Source of the DNA: Planctomycetota bacterium
GTDB taxonomy: Bacteria; Planctomycetota; UBA1135
DNA length: 64,000 bases
Direction of reading: 5' to 3'
Assembly (NCBI GenBank): GCA_004295085.1
Contig: SHNF01000009.1
Coordinates: 310,001-374,000, forward strand
The notes beneath the pieces were generated by a model that saw only the letters and a program-made list of their open reading frames with translations, was not told the origin of the DNA and ran no database searches. The translations under genes were made by a program, and so were the position numbers. This document shows, piece by piece, positions 42,882 through 51,347 of the stretch (its first letter is position 1; each line of letters starts with the position of its first letter).

Positions 42882-42954
42882 TGGGCCGACCTGGATTCGA
42901 ACCAGGAACCAACGGATTATGAGTCCGCTGCTCTCACCGTTGAGCTACCGGCCC
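42882..42954 (-). tRNA. tRNA with CAU anticodon (Met elongator or Ile-CAU)
   Basis: A complete 73-base cloverleaf: acceptor GGGCCGG pairs with TCGGCCC (one G-T), D-arm AGCTC, anticodon loop CTCATAA (anticodon CAU), T-arm with GGTTCGAATCC. The 3' CCA is not encoded (CTC follows the discriminator A). The G1-C72 pair excludes initiator tRNA. Elongator Met and the lysidine-modified Ile tRNA both have CAU and cannot be separated by eye; the acceptor and anticodon stems decide. It lies upstream of the selenoprotein on the same strand. Confidence 0.95.
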
Positions 42955-43013
42955 GGGGGAGCGGATGATTCTATAAAGGGATACACTGAAGGTTCTGGGA
43001 CCGCGGTTTTTCC

Positions 43014-45911
43014 ATGACCCGAACCCTCCTCCTTCTCCTGGCGCTGCTCGTGGTCGCCGGCTTGCTGTGGCTGTGGCAGGGCGGCGGCGCGGAAGAGCCC
43101 GCGCCTGCGGGCGGCGGCGAGACGGCGGTTGCGCCGGCGGAGCCGGGACCGGCGGCGCCGGTGCCCGCGGCCCGCGGTGCGGGCGCTGCTCCGGCGGTGC
43201 GCAGCGCCGCGGCTGCGGAGGCCGCCGCGGACCCGGCGGCGGAGGCACGGGACGCGGCGCCGGCACGCACGCGCACCCTGGTTGCGCGGCTGGTGGATGA
43301 GGAGGAACGTCCGATCGCCGGCGGCACGGTCGGAGCGCTGGGGATGAATCTCCAGGCGGACGAAGAGGACGTCATCATGGACGCCCTGCGCGCGCTGGAG
43401 GGGCTGAAGGTGGGGCGGGTCACGCGCGTGGAGGCGACCACCGGCGCCGACGGCGTGGCCCGCGTCGCGCTTCCGCATCAGGAGGACTGGCAGTGGGCCG
43501 TGTTCGGCTGTGCGGACGGCACCGACTTCGCGCTCACGATGCTGGACATGGAGATCGCGGGCGACGAGATCGACGCCGGCGACCTGGTGGTGCGCCCGGG
43601 CACCGAGCTTGAAGTGCGCGTGACGGACGAGAGCGGCGCCGCGCTGGCGGGCGCCGACGTCTGGGTCACCGAGCAGGGGTTCGAATGGGAGCACGGGCGC
43701 GTCCCGTGGCGGCTGCTGAGCACGGACGAGGACGGCCGCTGCCGCTTCCGCCACCTGTCGCACCAGGCGTACAACGTGCTGGCGCAGCGCCAGGGCTTCG
43801 TGAGCGCCGGCGTGGAGGACGTGAAGCCGCACGAGGAGGTGTCGGCAAGCCGCGGCGTTGTGCTGCGGCGCGGGCTGGCGTTGCGCGGCCAGGTCATCGA
43901 GGAGGACGGCGCTCCGGCCGCCGGGATCGAGATCCGGCTCGGCGCATGGTCGGAAGAGGAGGGCTTGGGCATGGACTCGCCGCTGGAGCTGGTGTCCCAA
44001 GGCGGCCGGCCGTGGGCGGTGAGCGACGCCGGGGGCCGCTTCGAAGGCGCGGGCCTGGAGGATGGCAGGACGTACAAGCTGCGCGCCACGCGCGACCGCA
44101 TCGTGTGGGTCGAGTCCGGGCCGGCGCGGGCCGGCGACGACGTGGTGCTGCGGCTGCCGGCGGCGTCGTGCCTGACCGGCCGGCTGCTGGCCGCCGACGG
44201 CGGCCCCGCCGCCGGCGCCCGGTTGATCGCCCGGCCCGGGGGGCAGCTGCACGCATGGATCGACCCGAGCGAGTCGCTCAGCGCCGATGCATCCGGCGCG
44301 TTCCGTCTGCCGCTGCGCCCGGGACGGTACCGACTGGCGGCGTGGCACGGCAGCGGCGAAACCTTGTTCGAGCAGGACTTCGACGTGCACGGCGTGACCG
44401 ACGCGGGCGAGCTGCGCATCCCTGCCGGCGGCGTGCTGGAGCTGCAGGTCGAAGACGCCGCGGGACGCCCTCTGGGCGAAGTCACGCTGAAGGAAGCGGA
44501 CCCCGAGAACGCGTTCCCCGACATCGACGGCGAGGTGGAGCATGCCGAGGTGGAACGGCGCCTGCGCGAGTTCGAGGCGCAGCGCCGGATGCGGGAGCGC
44601 GCCATGCTGTTGCGCGCCGGCCGCGCGGATCCCGAGACGGTGGCGCCGGGAGTGCTGCGCTGGGCCGGGATCGAGCCGGGCCAGCACCGCTTCGAGGTGA
44701 CAGCGCCCGGCTGCCCACCGCAGCGCTTCGACGCCGAGATCGTGCCCGGACAGGTCACGCAGCACGCGCTGCGGCTTGGCGCGGGCGCCGACCTGGAACT
44801 GATGGTGCGCAACGCCGACGGCACGCCCGCGCGCGACACGCTGGTGAGCCTGTGGCCGGAGGGCCGGACCGGGCCGAGCTGGGACTTCGACCAGCGCCTG
44901 GTGGGCCGCCCCAGCCCCGGCGGCATCGCGAAGTTCAAGGACCTGAGTCCGGGGACGTACGAGGTGTACGAGGGCTTCCGCTACGACGACGACCAGGAAC
45001 CGCTGCGCACCCTGGCGCTGGCGCAGGGCACCAACCGCGCCGAGCTGAGCCTGCCGCCGCGCTACTCGCTGGTGGTGAGCGTGGCCGGCCCGGAGGGACC
45101 CGTGGCCGGCGCGACCGTGGAGGCGCAGCGCGTGGACGGGGGCGAGTCGTTCACGTGGGCGGGCCTGAACAGCGAGGAGCTGGTGACGGACGCGTCCGGA
45201 AGCTGCGTGCTGGAGGAACTGACTCCCGGCCGGTACCGGGTGCAGGCTGCGCGTTCCGGCGGATATCCCGCGACGGCGCAGTGCACGCTGGAGGCAGACC
45301 GCCAGCAGCTCGTGCTGCGCCTGGAGGGCCTGCGCATCGAGGGCCGGGTGGACAACGCCCCGGCCGAGTGCGTGGTCCGGCTGTCGCGCACCGTGGCCCC
45401 CGATGACGTCGCCGGCGCGCCGCAGGACGATCCCGAGGCCATGGAGCGCTTCTGGCGCGAGTTCGGCGCCCAGTCGGCACAGGCGCAGTGCGACCGGCAG
45501 GGCCACTTCGTGTTCCACGACCTCCCGTCGGGCACTTACATGCTTCAGGCCGACGCGGACGGCTTTGAGCAGCCGCAGCCGCTCGAGGTCAAGCTGGAAG
45601 GGCAGTCGCGGGCCGGCGTGGTGCTGACGCTGCAGGCCGAAGGCCGGCTGCGGCTGCGCGTGACCGGCCTGCAGGTGGACAGCCTGAGCTTCGGGTTCAC
45701 CGCCCTCGCCGTGGCGGAGGACCGCCCCGTGAGCTCGATCTGGATCCGCCAGGACGGAGACTACGACTTCGACGGACTGATGCCGGGCAACTACACGCTG
45801 CGCGTGCAGCGCCAGGAAGGGTTCGATTCGATCACGGTCGCCGAGTTCGCGGTGAGCGTCAGCGCGCACGCGCCCACGGTGGTCGAGTGGGACGCGAGCC
45901 GGCAGCCGTGA
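43014..45911 (+). CDS. Exported protein with multiple carboxypeptidase-regulatory-like repeats
   Basis: 965 residues. An N-terminal hydrophobic helix (LLLLLALLVVAGLLWLW) could be a signal anchor; it is followed by an Ala/Pro-rich linker to about residue 90. The remainder has repeated beta-sandwich modules of the CarboxypepD_reg type, seen as recurring ...G-x-V-x-x-x-D/E-G-x-P-x-A-G... motifs (LVARLVDEEERPIAGGTVGAL; LALRGQVIEEDGAPAAGIEIRL; LTGRLLAADGGPAAGARLIARP; LVVSVAGPEGPVAGATVEAQR; LRIEGRVDNAPAECVVRLSR). No enzyme motif. It probably binds glycans or proteins on the cell surface. It overlaps nagB by GTGA, implying translational coupling. Confidence 0.78.
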   Translation: MTRTLLLLLALLVVAGLLWLWQGGGAEEPAPAGGGETAVAPAEPGPAAPVPAARGAGAAPAVRSAAAAEAAADPAAEARDAAPARTRTLVARLVDEEERPIAGGTVGALGMNLQADEEDVIMDALRALEGLKVGRVTRVEATTGADGVARVALPHQEDWQWAVFGCADGTDFALTMLDMEIAGDEIDAGDLVVRPGTELEVRVTDESGAALAGADVWVTEQGFEWEHGRVPWRLLSTDEDGRCRFRHLSHQAYNVLAQRQGFVSAGVEDVKPHEEVSASRGVVLRRGLALRGQVIEEDGAPAAGIEIRLGAWSEEEGLGMDSPLELVSQGGRPWAVSDAGGRFEGAGLEDGRTYKLRATRDRIVWVESGPARAGDDVVLRLPAASCLTGRLLAADGGPAAGARLIARPGGQLHAWIDPSESLSADASGAFRLPLRPGRYRLAAWHGSGETLFEQDFDVHGVTDAGELRIPAGGVLELQVEDAAGRPLGEVTLKEADPENAFPDIDGEVEHAEVERRLREFEAQRRMRERAMLLRAGRADPETVAPGVLRWAGIEPGQHRFEVTAPGCPPQRFDAEIVPGQVTQHALRLGAGADLELMVRNADGTPARDTLVSLWPEGRTGPSWDFDQRLVGRPSPGGIAKFKDLSPGTYEVYEGFRYDDDQEPLRTLALAQGTNRAELSLPPRYSLVVSVAGPEGPVAGATVEAQRVDGGESFTWAGLNSEELVTDASGSCVLEELTPGRYRVQAARSGGYPATAQCTLEADRQQLVLRLEGLRIEGRVDNAPAECVVRLSRTVAPDDVAGAPQDDPEAMERFWREFGAQSAQAQCDRQGHFVFHDLPSGTYMLQADADGFEQPQPLEVKLEGQSRAGVVLTLQAEGRLRLRVTGLQVDSLSFGFTALAVAEDRPVSSIWIRQDGDYDFDGLMPGNYTLRVQRQEGFDSITVAEFAVSVSAHAPTVVEWDASRQP

Positions 45912-46663
45912 TCGAGGTCCATGACAGCGCCGCGGAAGCCGGCCGCGCCGTGGCGGCGGAGATCGCCGCGCTGGCGCGGTCGGGCGCCGTGCTGGGCCTG
46001 GCCACGGGAGCTTCGCCGCTGCCCGTGTACGCCGAGCTGGTCCGCCTGCACCGGGAGCGGAACGCCTCCTTCCGCAGGTGCACGCTGTTCCACCTGGACG
46101 AGTACTGGCCGCTCCGCCGCGACCACCCGCAGAGCTTCCGCAGCTTCCTGCGCCGCCATCTGCTGGACCACCTGGACGTGCCGGCGCAGAGCTCGCACTG
46201 TCCGGACGGGGAGACGCCGGCGGAGAAGCTCGCGGAGCACTGCGCCGGCTACGAGGCCCTGATCCGGGCGGCGGGCGGTATCGACCTGCAGCTGCTCGGC
46301 ATCGGGCGCAACGGCCACATCGGCTTCAACGAGCCCGGCTCGGCGCGCGACAGCCGCACGCGTCTCATCGAGCTCGAGACCGCGACGCGCGCCGACGCGG
46401 CCGCCGACTTCGGCGACCTGCAGCAGGTGCCGCGCCACGCCATCACCATGGGAATCGCGAGCATCCTCGAGGCCCGCCGCATCGTGCTGCTGGCGTTCGG
46501 GGCGCGCAAGGCCGCCATCCTGCGCCGCGCCCTGGAAGGCCCGTTGACGGCGGACGTGCCCGCCAGCTTCCTGCGCGAGCATCCGGACGTGCGCGTGGTG
46601 CTGGACCGGGAAGCCGCAGCCGGCCTGGGCGGCCGGAGCGCTCAGGCGGCCGGATGGCCGTGA
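45908..46663 (+). CDS. nagB: Glucosamine-6-phosphate deaminase
   Basis: 251 residues from GTG 45908 (overlapping the upstream stop). Motifs: VLGLATGASPLPVYAEL, TLFHLDEYWPL with Asp64, GIGRNGHIGFNEPGS (131-145) with His137 and Glu142, and HAITMGIASILEAR. These match the active site of NagB, which converts glucosamine-6-phosphate to fructose-6-phosphate plus ammonia. The Asp of E. coli NagB's NDGH is Asn135 here, as in B. subtilis NagB. It suggests amino-sugar catabolism, but no NagA or transporter is adjacent. Confidence 0.93.
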   Translation: MIEVHDSAAEAGRAVAAEIAALARSGAVLGLATGASPLPVYAELVRLHRERNASFRRCTLFHLDEYWPLRRDHPQSFRSFLRRHLLDHLDVPAQSSHCPDGETPAEKLAEHCAGYEALIRAAGGIDLQLLGIGRNGHIGFNEPGSARDSRTRLIELETATRADAAADFGDLQQVPRHAITMGIASILEARRIVLLAFGARKAAILRRALEGPLTADVPASFLREHPDVRVVLDREAAAGLGGRSAQAAGWP

Positions 46664-46905
46664 TGCTGGGATTCCTTTGCGGCGGCTTCCAGCTCGAGCT
46701 TCTCGCGCATGGTGCGCGGCTTGCGCGTGCCGGCGCGGGCCGAGCTGCTGGCTGGCCTCTCCTCGGGAGCCTCAGCCACCCAGATGCCGTTCACCAGCTT
46801 CATGCGGCCCGACGGGGAGAACCAGGTCGTGGAATACAAGCCCCTGGGGGCCGCGGGCGCCGCCGGCTCGCCCGTATTTGCGCCCTCTTTCCGCTCTTCC
46901 GCCAT
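46642..46905 (-). CDS. Small hypothetical protein
   Basis: 87 residues, Ala/Pro/Arg/Glu-rich, starting MAEERKEGANTGEPAAPAAPRG and ending in a His-containing tail; the middle GLYSTTWFSPSGRMKLVNGIWVAEAPEE is the only conserved-looking segment. It overlaps the end of nagB by 22 bases on the other strand. No Shine-Dalgarno is clear. It could be a genuine small protein read through from the FG-GAP gene, or a chance frame in GC-rich DNA. Confidence 0.4.
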   Translation of the reverse strand: MAEERKEGANTGEPAAPAAPRGLYSTTWFSPSGRMKLVNGIWVAEAPEERPASSSARAGTRKPRTMREKLELEAAAKESQHHGHPAA

Positions 46906-46926
46906 CGCGGCGCAGTGTAACGGAAA

Positions 46927-46953
46927 CCCCCTGCCGGAAGGACCGGCAGGGGG
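46927..46953 (-). terminator. Intrinsic terminator of the second FG-GAP gene
   Basis: CCCCCTGCCGG (46927-46937) pairs perfectly with CCGGCAGGGGG (46943-46953) around a 5-base loop, and on the minus strand TTT follows. It is 46 bases past the FG-GAP stop. Confidence 0.75.
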
Positions 46954-46998
46954 CGGGGGAAAAACCGAAATCGAAGGAGATGATCCCTGCCGCGCAGG

Positions 46999-49233
46999 TC
47001 AGAAGGTGTGGGAGTTCACCTGCGACTTGCGGCAGGTTCCAAGCTCGGCAGCCTGGAACAGGATGGTGCGCCCGGCCGCGCCCGCAGGCACGAAGAACGT
47101 GATCTGGGCGTTGCCGGACGGGCCGACGTTCGCCGTGTCGATCAACTGGGCGTTGCGGATGTCCAGCGTGAAGCCCGGGCAGCCCGGGACGTTCGTGCTG
47201 CCGGCCTGGAAGGCGTAGGCGAAGCCCACCGTGGCCGACGGAGTGCCGTTCTGGATGGCGAGCTGGTTGTTGGCGCCGGCGGTGCCGGGCACGGGACCGA
47301 CCAGGTTCAGGCCGCCGCCGGACGACCCTTGCACTTCGACGTCGTCCACCAGGATGCCGTCGCCGTTGCCGATCTCGTTGGTGTCGGACTGGGCGAACAG
47401 CAGGTAGAAGTCGCCGGAGGTATTGACCATGGCGCTGAGGTCCACGCCGGTGACCGCGGTCCAGGCGCCGTCCGGCAGGGCCATCCAGCCGGCGTAGACC
47501 GGGGTCCAGGTCATGCCGTCCTCGGACACGAACACGCCGTCGTCCGTGTCCGCCTCCTCGCCGAAGTCGTACACGTTGAAGTCCAGCGTGACGGTGCCTG
47601 CGCCCGCGCCGTTGAGGCCGATGACCAGGCCCGAGGCGTTGCGGAAGCCCACCTGGGCGCCCACGGCATTGCCCAGCTCCAGGTCGTAGAGGCCCGAGTT
47701 GGGGCCGACTCCCGAGTTGCCGCCGGTGCAGGGGCCGCGCTGGCCGATGTTGCACCAGGCCTGGCCATCGGCGGTGCGCGACAGCGCGTTCAGCTCGTTG
47801 ATGGCGAAGTGGCTCGGCGGCACGCCGGCCAGGCCGTCGAAGTTCTCGCTGTATCCCGAGCCGATGCTCTTGAACACCACGGGCAGGTTGGGCCAGCGGG
47901 GCGGCGGCGGCGGCGGCGGGATGGTCGAGTCGTACACGCGCGCGTAGCCGTTGCCGTTGCCCTGGCCGTTGTTGGGGTTGTACTGGGAGGCGCCGATGAT
48001 GAACTCATCGATGCCGTCGTTGGTGAGGTCGCCGGCGTTCGCGATGGAGAACCCGAACACGTCGTTGGCGGAGTCGCCGTACAGGGTGAACAAGGTGCTG
48101 CCGTTGGCGCCGCTGAAGGCGCGCACCATGCCGCCGTAGTCGCCCACGAAGTCGTTGCCGCGGCCCGCCACCAGGAAGTCGGGGCGGCCGTCACCGCTGA
48201 TGTCGCCCAGGCCCGCCACGGACTGGCCGAAGAAGTCGTCGGCCGCGTCGCCGTAGCGCGTGAGCAAGGTGGCGCCGGTCGCCCCGGAGACCACCCGGGC
48301 GCTGCCGGTCTTGACCGCGGCGCCGTTGAGGTCCAGGTTGGCGCCGATCACGATGTCGGGCCGCCCGTCGTTGTTGACGTCGCCCAGGCCGTCCACGGAG
48401 TAGCCGAACTGGTCGCCGGCGGAGTCGCCGGTGATGGTGTAGAGCGCCAGGCCGGTGGCGCCGGAGAACACGCGCACGGCGCCGGTCTTGGCGCCGAAGC
48501 CCATTTCGTCGCCGTAGGCGCCGACCGCGAAGTCGGGCTTGCCGTCGCCGTCCACGTCGCCCACGCCGGCCACGTCGTAGCCGAAGAAGTCCTCGTTGTC
48601 GTCGCCGAAGACCTCGTACACGATGTTGCCGGTGGCGCCGTCATACACGCGGGCGTAGCCCTTGCCGGTACCGGGGTTGATTCCGGGGTCGTACTCCCAG
48701 GCGCCCGCGATCCATTCGGCCGCTCCGTCGCTGTTGAGGTCGCCGACCCCGTCGATGGAGATGCCGAGGAAGTCCTTGGTGCCGGCGCCGTCCTTGCGGT
48801 AGAGCTGCGCGTGGGTCAAGCCCGAGTAGATGTAGGCGCTGCCCGAGCCGCCGCCGGCGAAGTCTGCCCGGTACTCGCCGACTGCGTAGTCCGGGACGCC
48901 GTCGCCGTTCACGTCGCCCACGCCCGCGACCCAATTGCCGAACTCGTTCAGGGTGACGGTGCCGTACTTGTTGGTGACCACGGCGCCGGAGAGGCCGTTG
49001 AACACCCGCGCCAGGCCCGCGTCCTGCGCGGTGAACCCGTCGAGGGGGGCGCCGGCGATGACCTCGCTGCGGCCGTCCGCGTTCAGGTCACCGATGCCGG
49101 CCACGGAACGGCCCAGGCCGTCATAGGCCGTGTCGCCGTACCAGGTGAAGATGGCGCCCTGGGCCGCCAGCGGCGCCGAGAGCAAGGCTGCCGCCAAAGC
49201 GGCCGGCACCATCCAGGAGCGGAGGATGCGCAC
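46999..49233 (-). CDS. Secreted FG-GAP (integrin-alpha-like) repeat protein
   Basis: 744 residues from GTG 49233 (AAGGAG eight bases upstream; MRILRSWMVPAALAAALLSAPLAAQG signal peptide). Seven FG-GAP blocks of about 55-60 residues are visible, each with a GDLNADGRSEVIAGAP-type calcium loop and a V(F/Y)SG strand: a seven-bladed beta-propeller as in integrin alpha chains. A proline run (PPPPPPP) then leads to a lectin-like beta-domain (residues about 430-620) with a DTDDGVFVSEDGMTW segment, and a C-terminal domain shared with the protein at 29002. Probably secreted, calcium-dependent ligand binding. Confidence 0.9.
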   Translation of the reverse strand: MRILRSWMVPAALAAALLSAPLAAQGAIFTWYGDTAYDGLGRSVAGIGDLNADGRSEVIAGAPLDGFTAQDAGLARVFNGLSGAVVTNKYGTVTLNEFGNWVAGVGDVNGDGVPDYAVGEYRADFAGGGSGSAYIYSGLTHAQLYRKDGAGTKDFLGISIDGVGDLNSDGAAEWIAGAWEYDPGINPGTGKGYARVYDGATGNIVYEVFGDDNEDFFGYDVAGVGDVDGDGKPDFAVGAYGDEMGFGAKTGAVRVFSGATGLALYTITGDSAGDQFGYSVDGLGDVNNDGRPDIVIGANLDLNGAAVKTGSARVVSGATGATLLTRYGDAADDFFGQSVAGLGDISGDGRPDFLVAGRGNDFVGDYGGMVRAFSGANGSTLFTLYGDSANDVFGFSIANAGDLTNDGIDEFIIGASQYNPNNGQGNGNGYARVYDSTIPPPPPPPRWPNLPVVFKSIGSGYSENFDGLAGVPPSHFAINELNALSRTADGQAWCNIGQRGPCTGGNSGVGPNSGLYDLELGNAVGAQVGFRNASGLVIGLNGAGAGTVTLDFNVYDFGEEADTDDGVFVSEDGMTWTPVYAGWMALPDGAWTAVTGVDLSAMVNTSGDFYLLFAQSDTNEIGNGDGILVDDVEVQGSSGGGLNLVGPVPGTAGANNQLAIQNGTPSATVGFAYAFQAGSTNVPGCPGFTLDIRNAQLIDTANVGPSGNAQITFFVPAGAAGRTILFQAAELGTCRKSQVNSHTF

Positions 49234-49401
49234 GGTTGAACTCCTTGGGATTCAGGGACAGGCCGGTGACCGCGCAGCGCCAGGAGGCTCATGACAGCAA
49301 GGAGCCGCGGTCCACGGCCAGGGGACGGGACCCGGGGGTCCTCCTGGCGCCTCCATCTTGCCATGGAGTCGCCGGACGGGAAGCCCTCCCCCGAACGCCG
49401 C

Positions 49402-50496
49402 TCACCGCGGCAGACGGCGGCCCAGCGGCGTGCCGGCGACGGCCTCCAGCGCCGAGATGCGCGCGCTGAGGCGGGACAGCTCACCGGCCGTCAGGGGCTG
49501 GCGCAGCAGCTCGCGCAGCACCGATACCGCCTCGGGGACCCGTTCCTGTGCCTGGAGCAGCGCCGCCAGGTTCTCCGCGGCCTCGAGGTAGCCGGGGTGA
49601 AGCTCCAGCGCCTCGCGGTAGGCGCGCTCGGCGGCTTCCAGGTCCCGCGCCCAGTCCAGGGCGCAGCCCCGGTTGAAGCGCAGGCGCGCATTCATGGGTT
49701 CGTGCTCCGCGGCCGCGGCGAAGCACTCCGCGGCGCGCCGGTAGCCGGCATCGCCCTCGCCTGCCGTCCCCGACCGGAACGCGGCCAGGCCTGCGCCCTC
49801 CCACAGCTCCGCACTGCCCGGCTCCCGGGCCAGAAGGCGCCGGTACTGGGCTTCCGCGTCGGAGAAGCGGCCGGCCAGGAGCTGCGCCCGGGCCAGCCAG
49901 CGATCCAGCTCCGGATCGTCCGGCCGCAGCAGGCGCAGCCCCTCGAGCGGCTCCAGGGCCGCCAGCCCGTCGCCACGGGCGAACGCGCTGCGGACGGCGG
50001 CTTCCAGGAGGGCCGGATCCCCGGGTGCAGCCCGGAGGGCGCGTTGCAGCCAGGGGTCGGCTTCGTCCCAGCGCTCCCTGCGGGCCAGCGCCAAGCCGAG
50101 CACGTAGGACGCTTGCTCCGGCGCCCGCCCGGCTGCCTGCAGGGGCACACCCGGGGATCCCGCCAGGCGCCAGAGGTCTTCCGCGGTGCGCTCGGCGGCT
50201 GCGGCGTCGCCCATCACCAGCAGGACCCAGGCGTGCACGCTCGCCAGCTCCGCATGACCGGGGAACTGCTGCTGCAACTGCTCCAGCGCCATGGCGGCGC
50301 CGCCGGCGTCGCTGCGCAGGAGCGTCATGGCCCGCGCCAGCCCCGGGGAGGAAAGCAGCTCCGGATCCTGCGGCCGCAGCAGCGGCGGCAGGTCGTCGAG
50401 CTGCGCCGGCGGTGACGCGCGCGCGTCGGGCCGGGGCGCGGCGTTGCACGCGCACGGAACCAGGCACAGCGTGATCAGTCGACGGCGCCAGGACAT
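49402..50496 (-). CDS. TPR-repeat protein, exported or lipoprotein
   Basis: 364 residues from ATG 50496, giving a leader (MSWRRRLITLCLVPCAC) that ends in a Cys-rich site, possibly a lipobox. At least six tetratricopeptide repeats follow, for example PGHAELASVHAWVLLVMGDAAAAERTAEDLWRL, RRERWDEADPWLQRALRAAPGD, and RDLEAAERAYREALELHPGYLEAAENLAALL. It is likely a protein-interaction scaffold at the membrane. No catalytic motif. It lies 168 bases downstream of the FG-GAP gene on the same strand. Confidence 0.85.
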   Translation of the reverse strand: MSWRRRLITLCLVPCACNAAPRPDARASPPAQLDDLPPLLRPQDPELLSSPGLARAMTLLRSDAGGAAMALEQLQQQFPGHAELASVHAWVLLVMGDAAAAERTAEDLWRLAGSPGVPLQAAGRAPEQASYVLGLALARRERWDEADPWLQRALRAAPGDPALLEAAVRSAFARGDGLAALEPLEGLRLLRPDDPELDRWLARAQLLAGRFSDAEAQYRRLLAREPGSAELWEGAGLAAFRSGTAGEGDAGYRRAAECFAAAAEHEPMNARLRFNRGCALDWARDLEAAERAYREALELHPGYLEAAENLAALLQAQERVPEAVSVLRELLRQPLTAGELSRLSARISALEAVAGTPLGRRLPR

Positions 50497-50624
50497 GCGT
50501 GGACGCGAACCGAGAGTGTGCAATTGTAGAAGTCAAGGCAGTGACGCAGCAGCGTGAAAAAATGCGCGCGTGCGCGTGAATTGCCGCGCGCAGTTGCATA
50601 CAATCCCGCCGATCCGTCACCGTC

Positions 50625-51347
50625 ATGGGTGCGCGCGCCATCCGAGCCGTGTTTCTGGACGCGGGCAACACGTTGTTCGTGGAGCGCCGCTCGCGCGCCG
50701 CCGTGTACGCGTCCGTGCTGCGCAAGTTCGGCTGCCGCGCCGGTGAAGTGCAGGCGCTGGCCAGCATGACGGCGCAGGCGGCAAGCCTGCCGCAATCGCT
50801 GGACGGCTGCTTCCGCTACAGCCTCGCCTGGTTCCGGATGTTCAACGAGCGCGTGTGCGCCGATCTCGGCGTCGCCGCGGAGCGGCGCGACGCTGCGCAC
50901 CTCGAGCTGACGCGCCGCTTCGAGGACCCGAAGACGTACCGCGTGTTCGGCGAGGTGCGCGAGGTCCTGGACGAGCTGCTGAACCGCGGCCTGGTCGTGG
51001 GCGTTGTCTCCAACTGGTCCGAGCGCCTCCCGGCGCTGTGCCAGGGGCTCGGCCTGGCCGACAAGGTGAGCTTCATCGTCACCAGCGCCGACGTGCGCTC
51101 GGAGAAGCCGGAGCGCGCCATTTTCGAGCGCGCGCTGTTCCGTGCCGGCGTTCCCGCGGAGGACACGCTGCACGTGGGCGACCACCTGCACCGCGACGTG
51201 CGCGGCGCCTTGAACGCGGGCCTGCGCGCGGCGTTGCTGGACCGCAAGGGCGGGCCGGGCTCCAGCGTGGACGGGATTCCGGTGCTCTCCGATCTGCGCG
51301 GAGTTCTGGGCCTGTGCGCGGTTCCGAACCATGCCCTCCGGGCCTGA
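50625..51347 (+). CDS. HAD-superfamily hydrolase with altered motif I
   Basis: 240 residues, small HAD subfamily. Motif I is FLDAGNTLF (Asp12 nucleophile, but the second Asp is Gly14); motif II VVSNWSERL; motif III around KPERAIF; motif IV HVGDHLHRDVRGA. The Asp-to-Gly change is characteristic of the REG-2/HDHD3-like group, whose phosphatase activity is uncertain. No substrate is indicated. The gene overlaps the MoxR-type ATPase gene by 17 bases. Confidence 0.85.
   Translation: MGARAIRAVFLDAGNTLFVERRSRAAVYASVLRKFGCRAGEVQALASMTAQAASLPQSLDGCFRYSLAWFRMFNERVCADLGVAAERRDAAHLELTRRFEDPKTYRVFGEVREVLDELLNRGLVVGVVSNWSERLPALCQGLGLADKVSFIVTSADVRSEKPERAIFERALFRAGVPAEDTLHVGDHLHRDVRGALNAGLRAALLDRKGGPGSSVDGIPVLSDLRGVLGLCAVPNHALRA

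Noticed and set aside
42882..42954. Initiator tRNA-fMet
   Set aside because: The first acceptor pair is G-C, not the mismatched C-A of bacterial initiators.
42945..45869. 974-codon frame opposite the repeat protein at 43014
   Set aside because: The plus-strand gene has a signal anchor, domain repeats and a GTGA link to nagB; the antisense frame has no motif and runs into the tRNA region.
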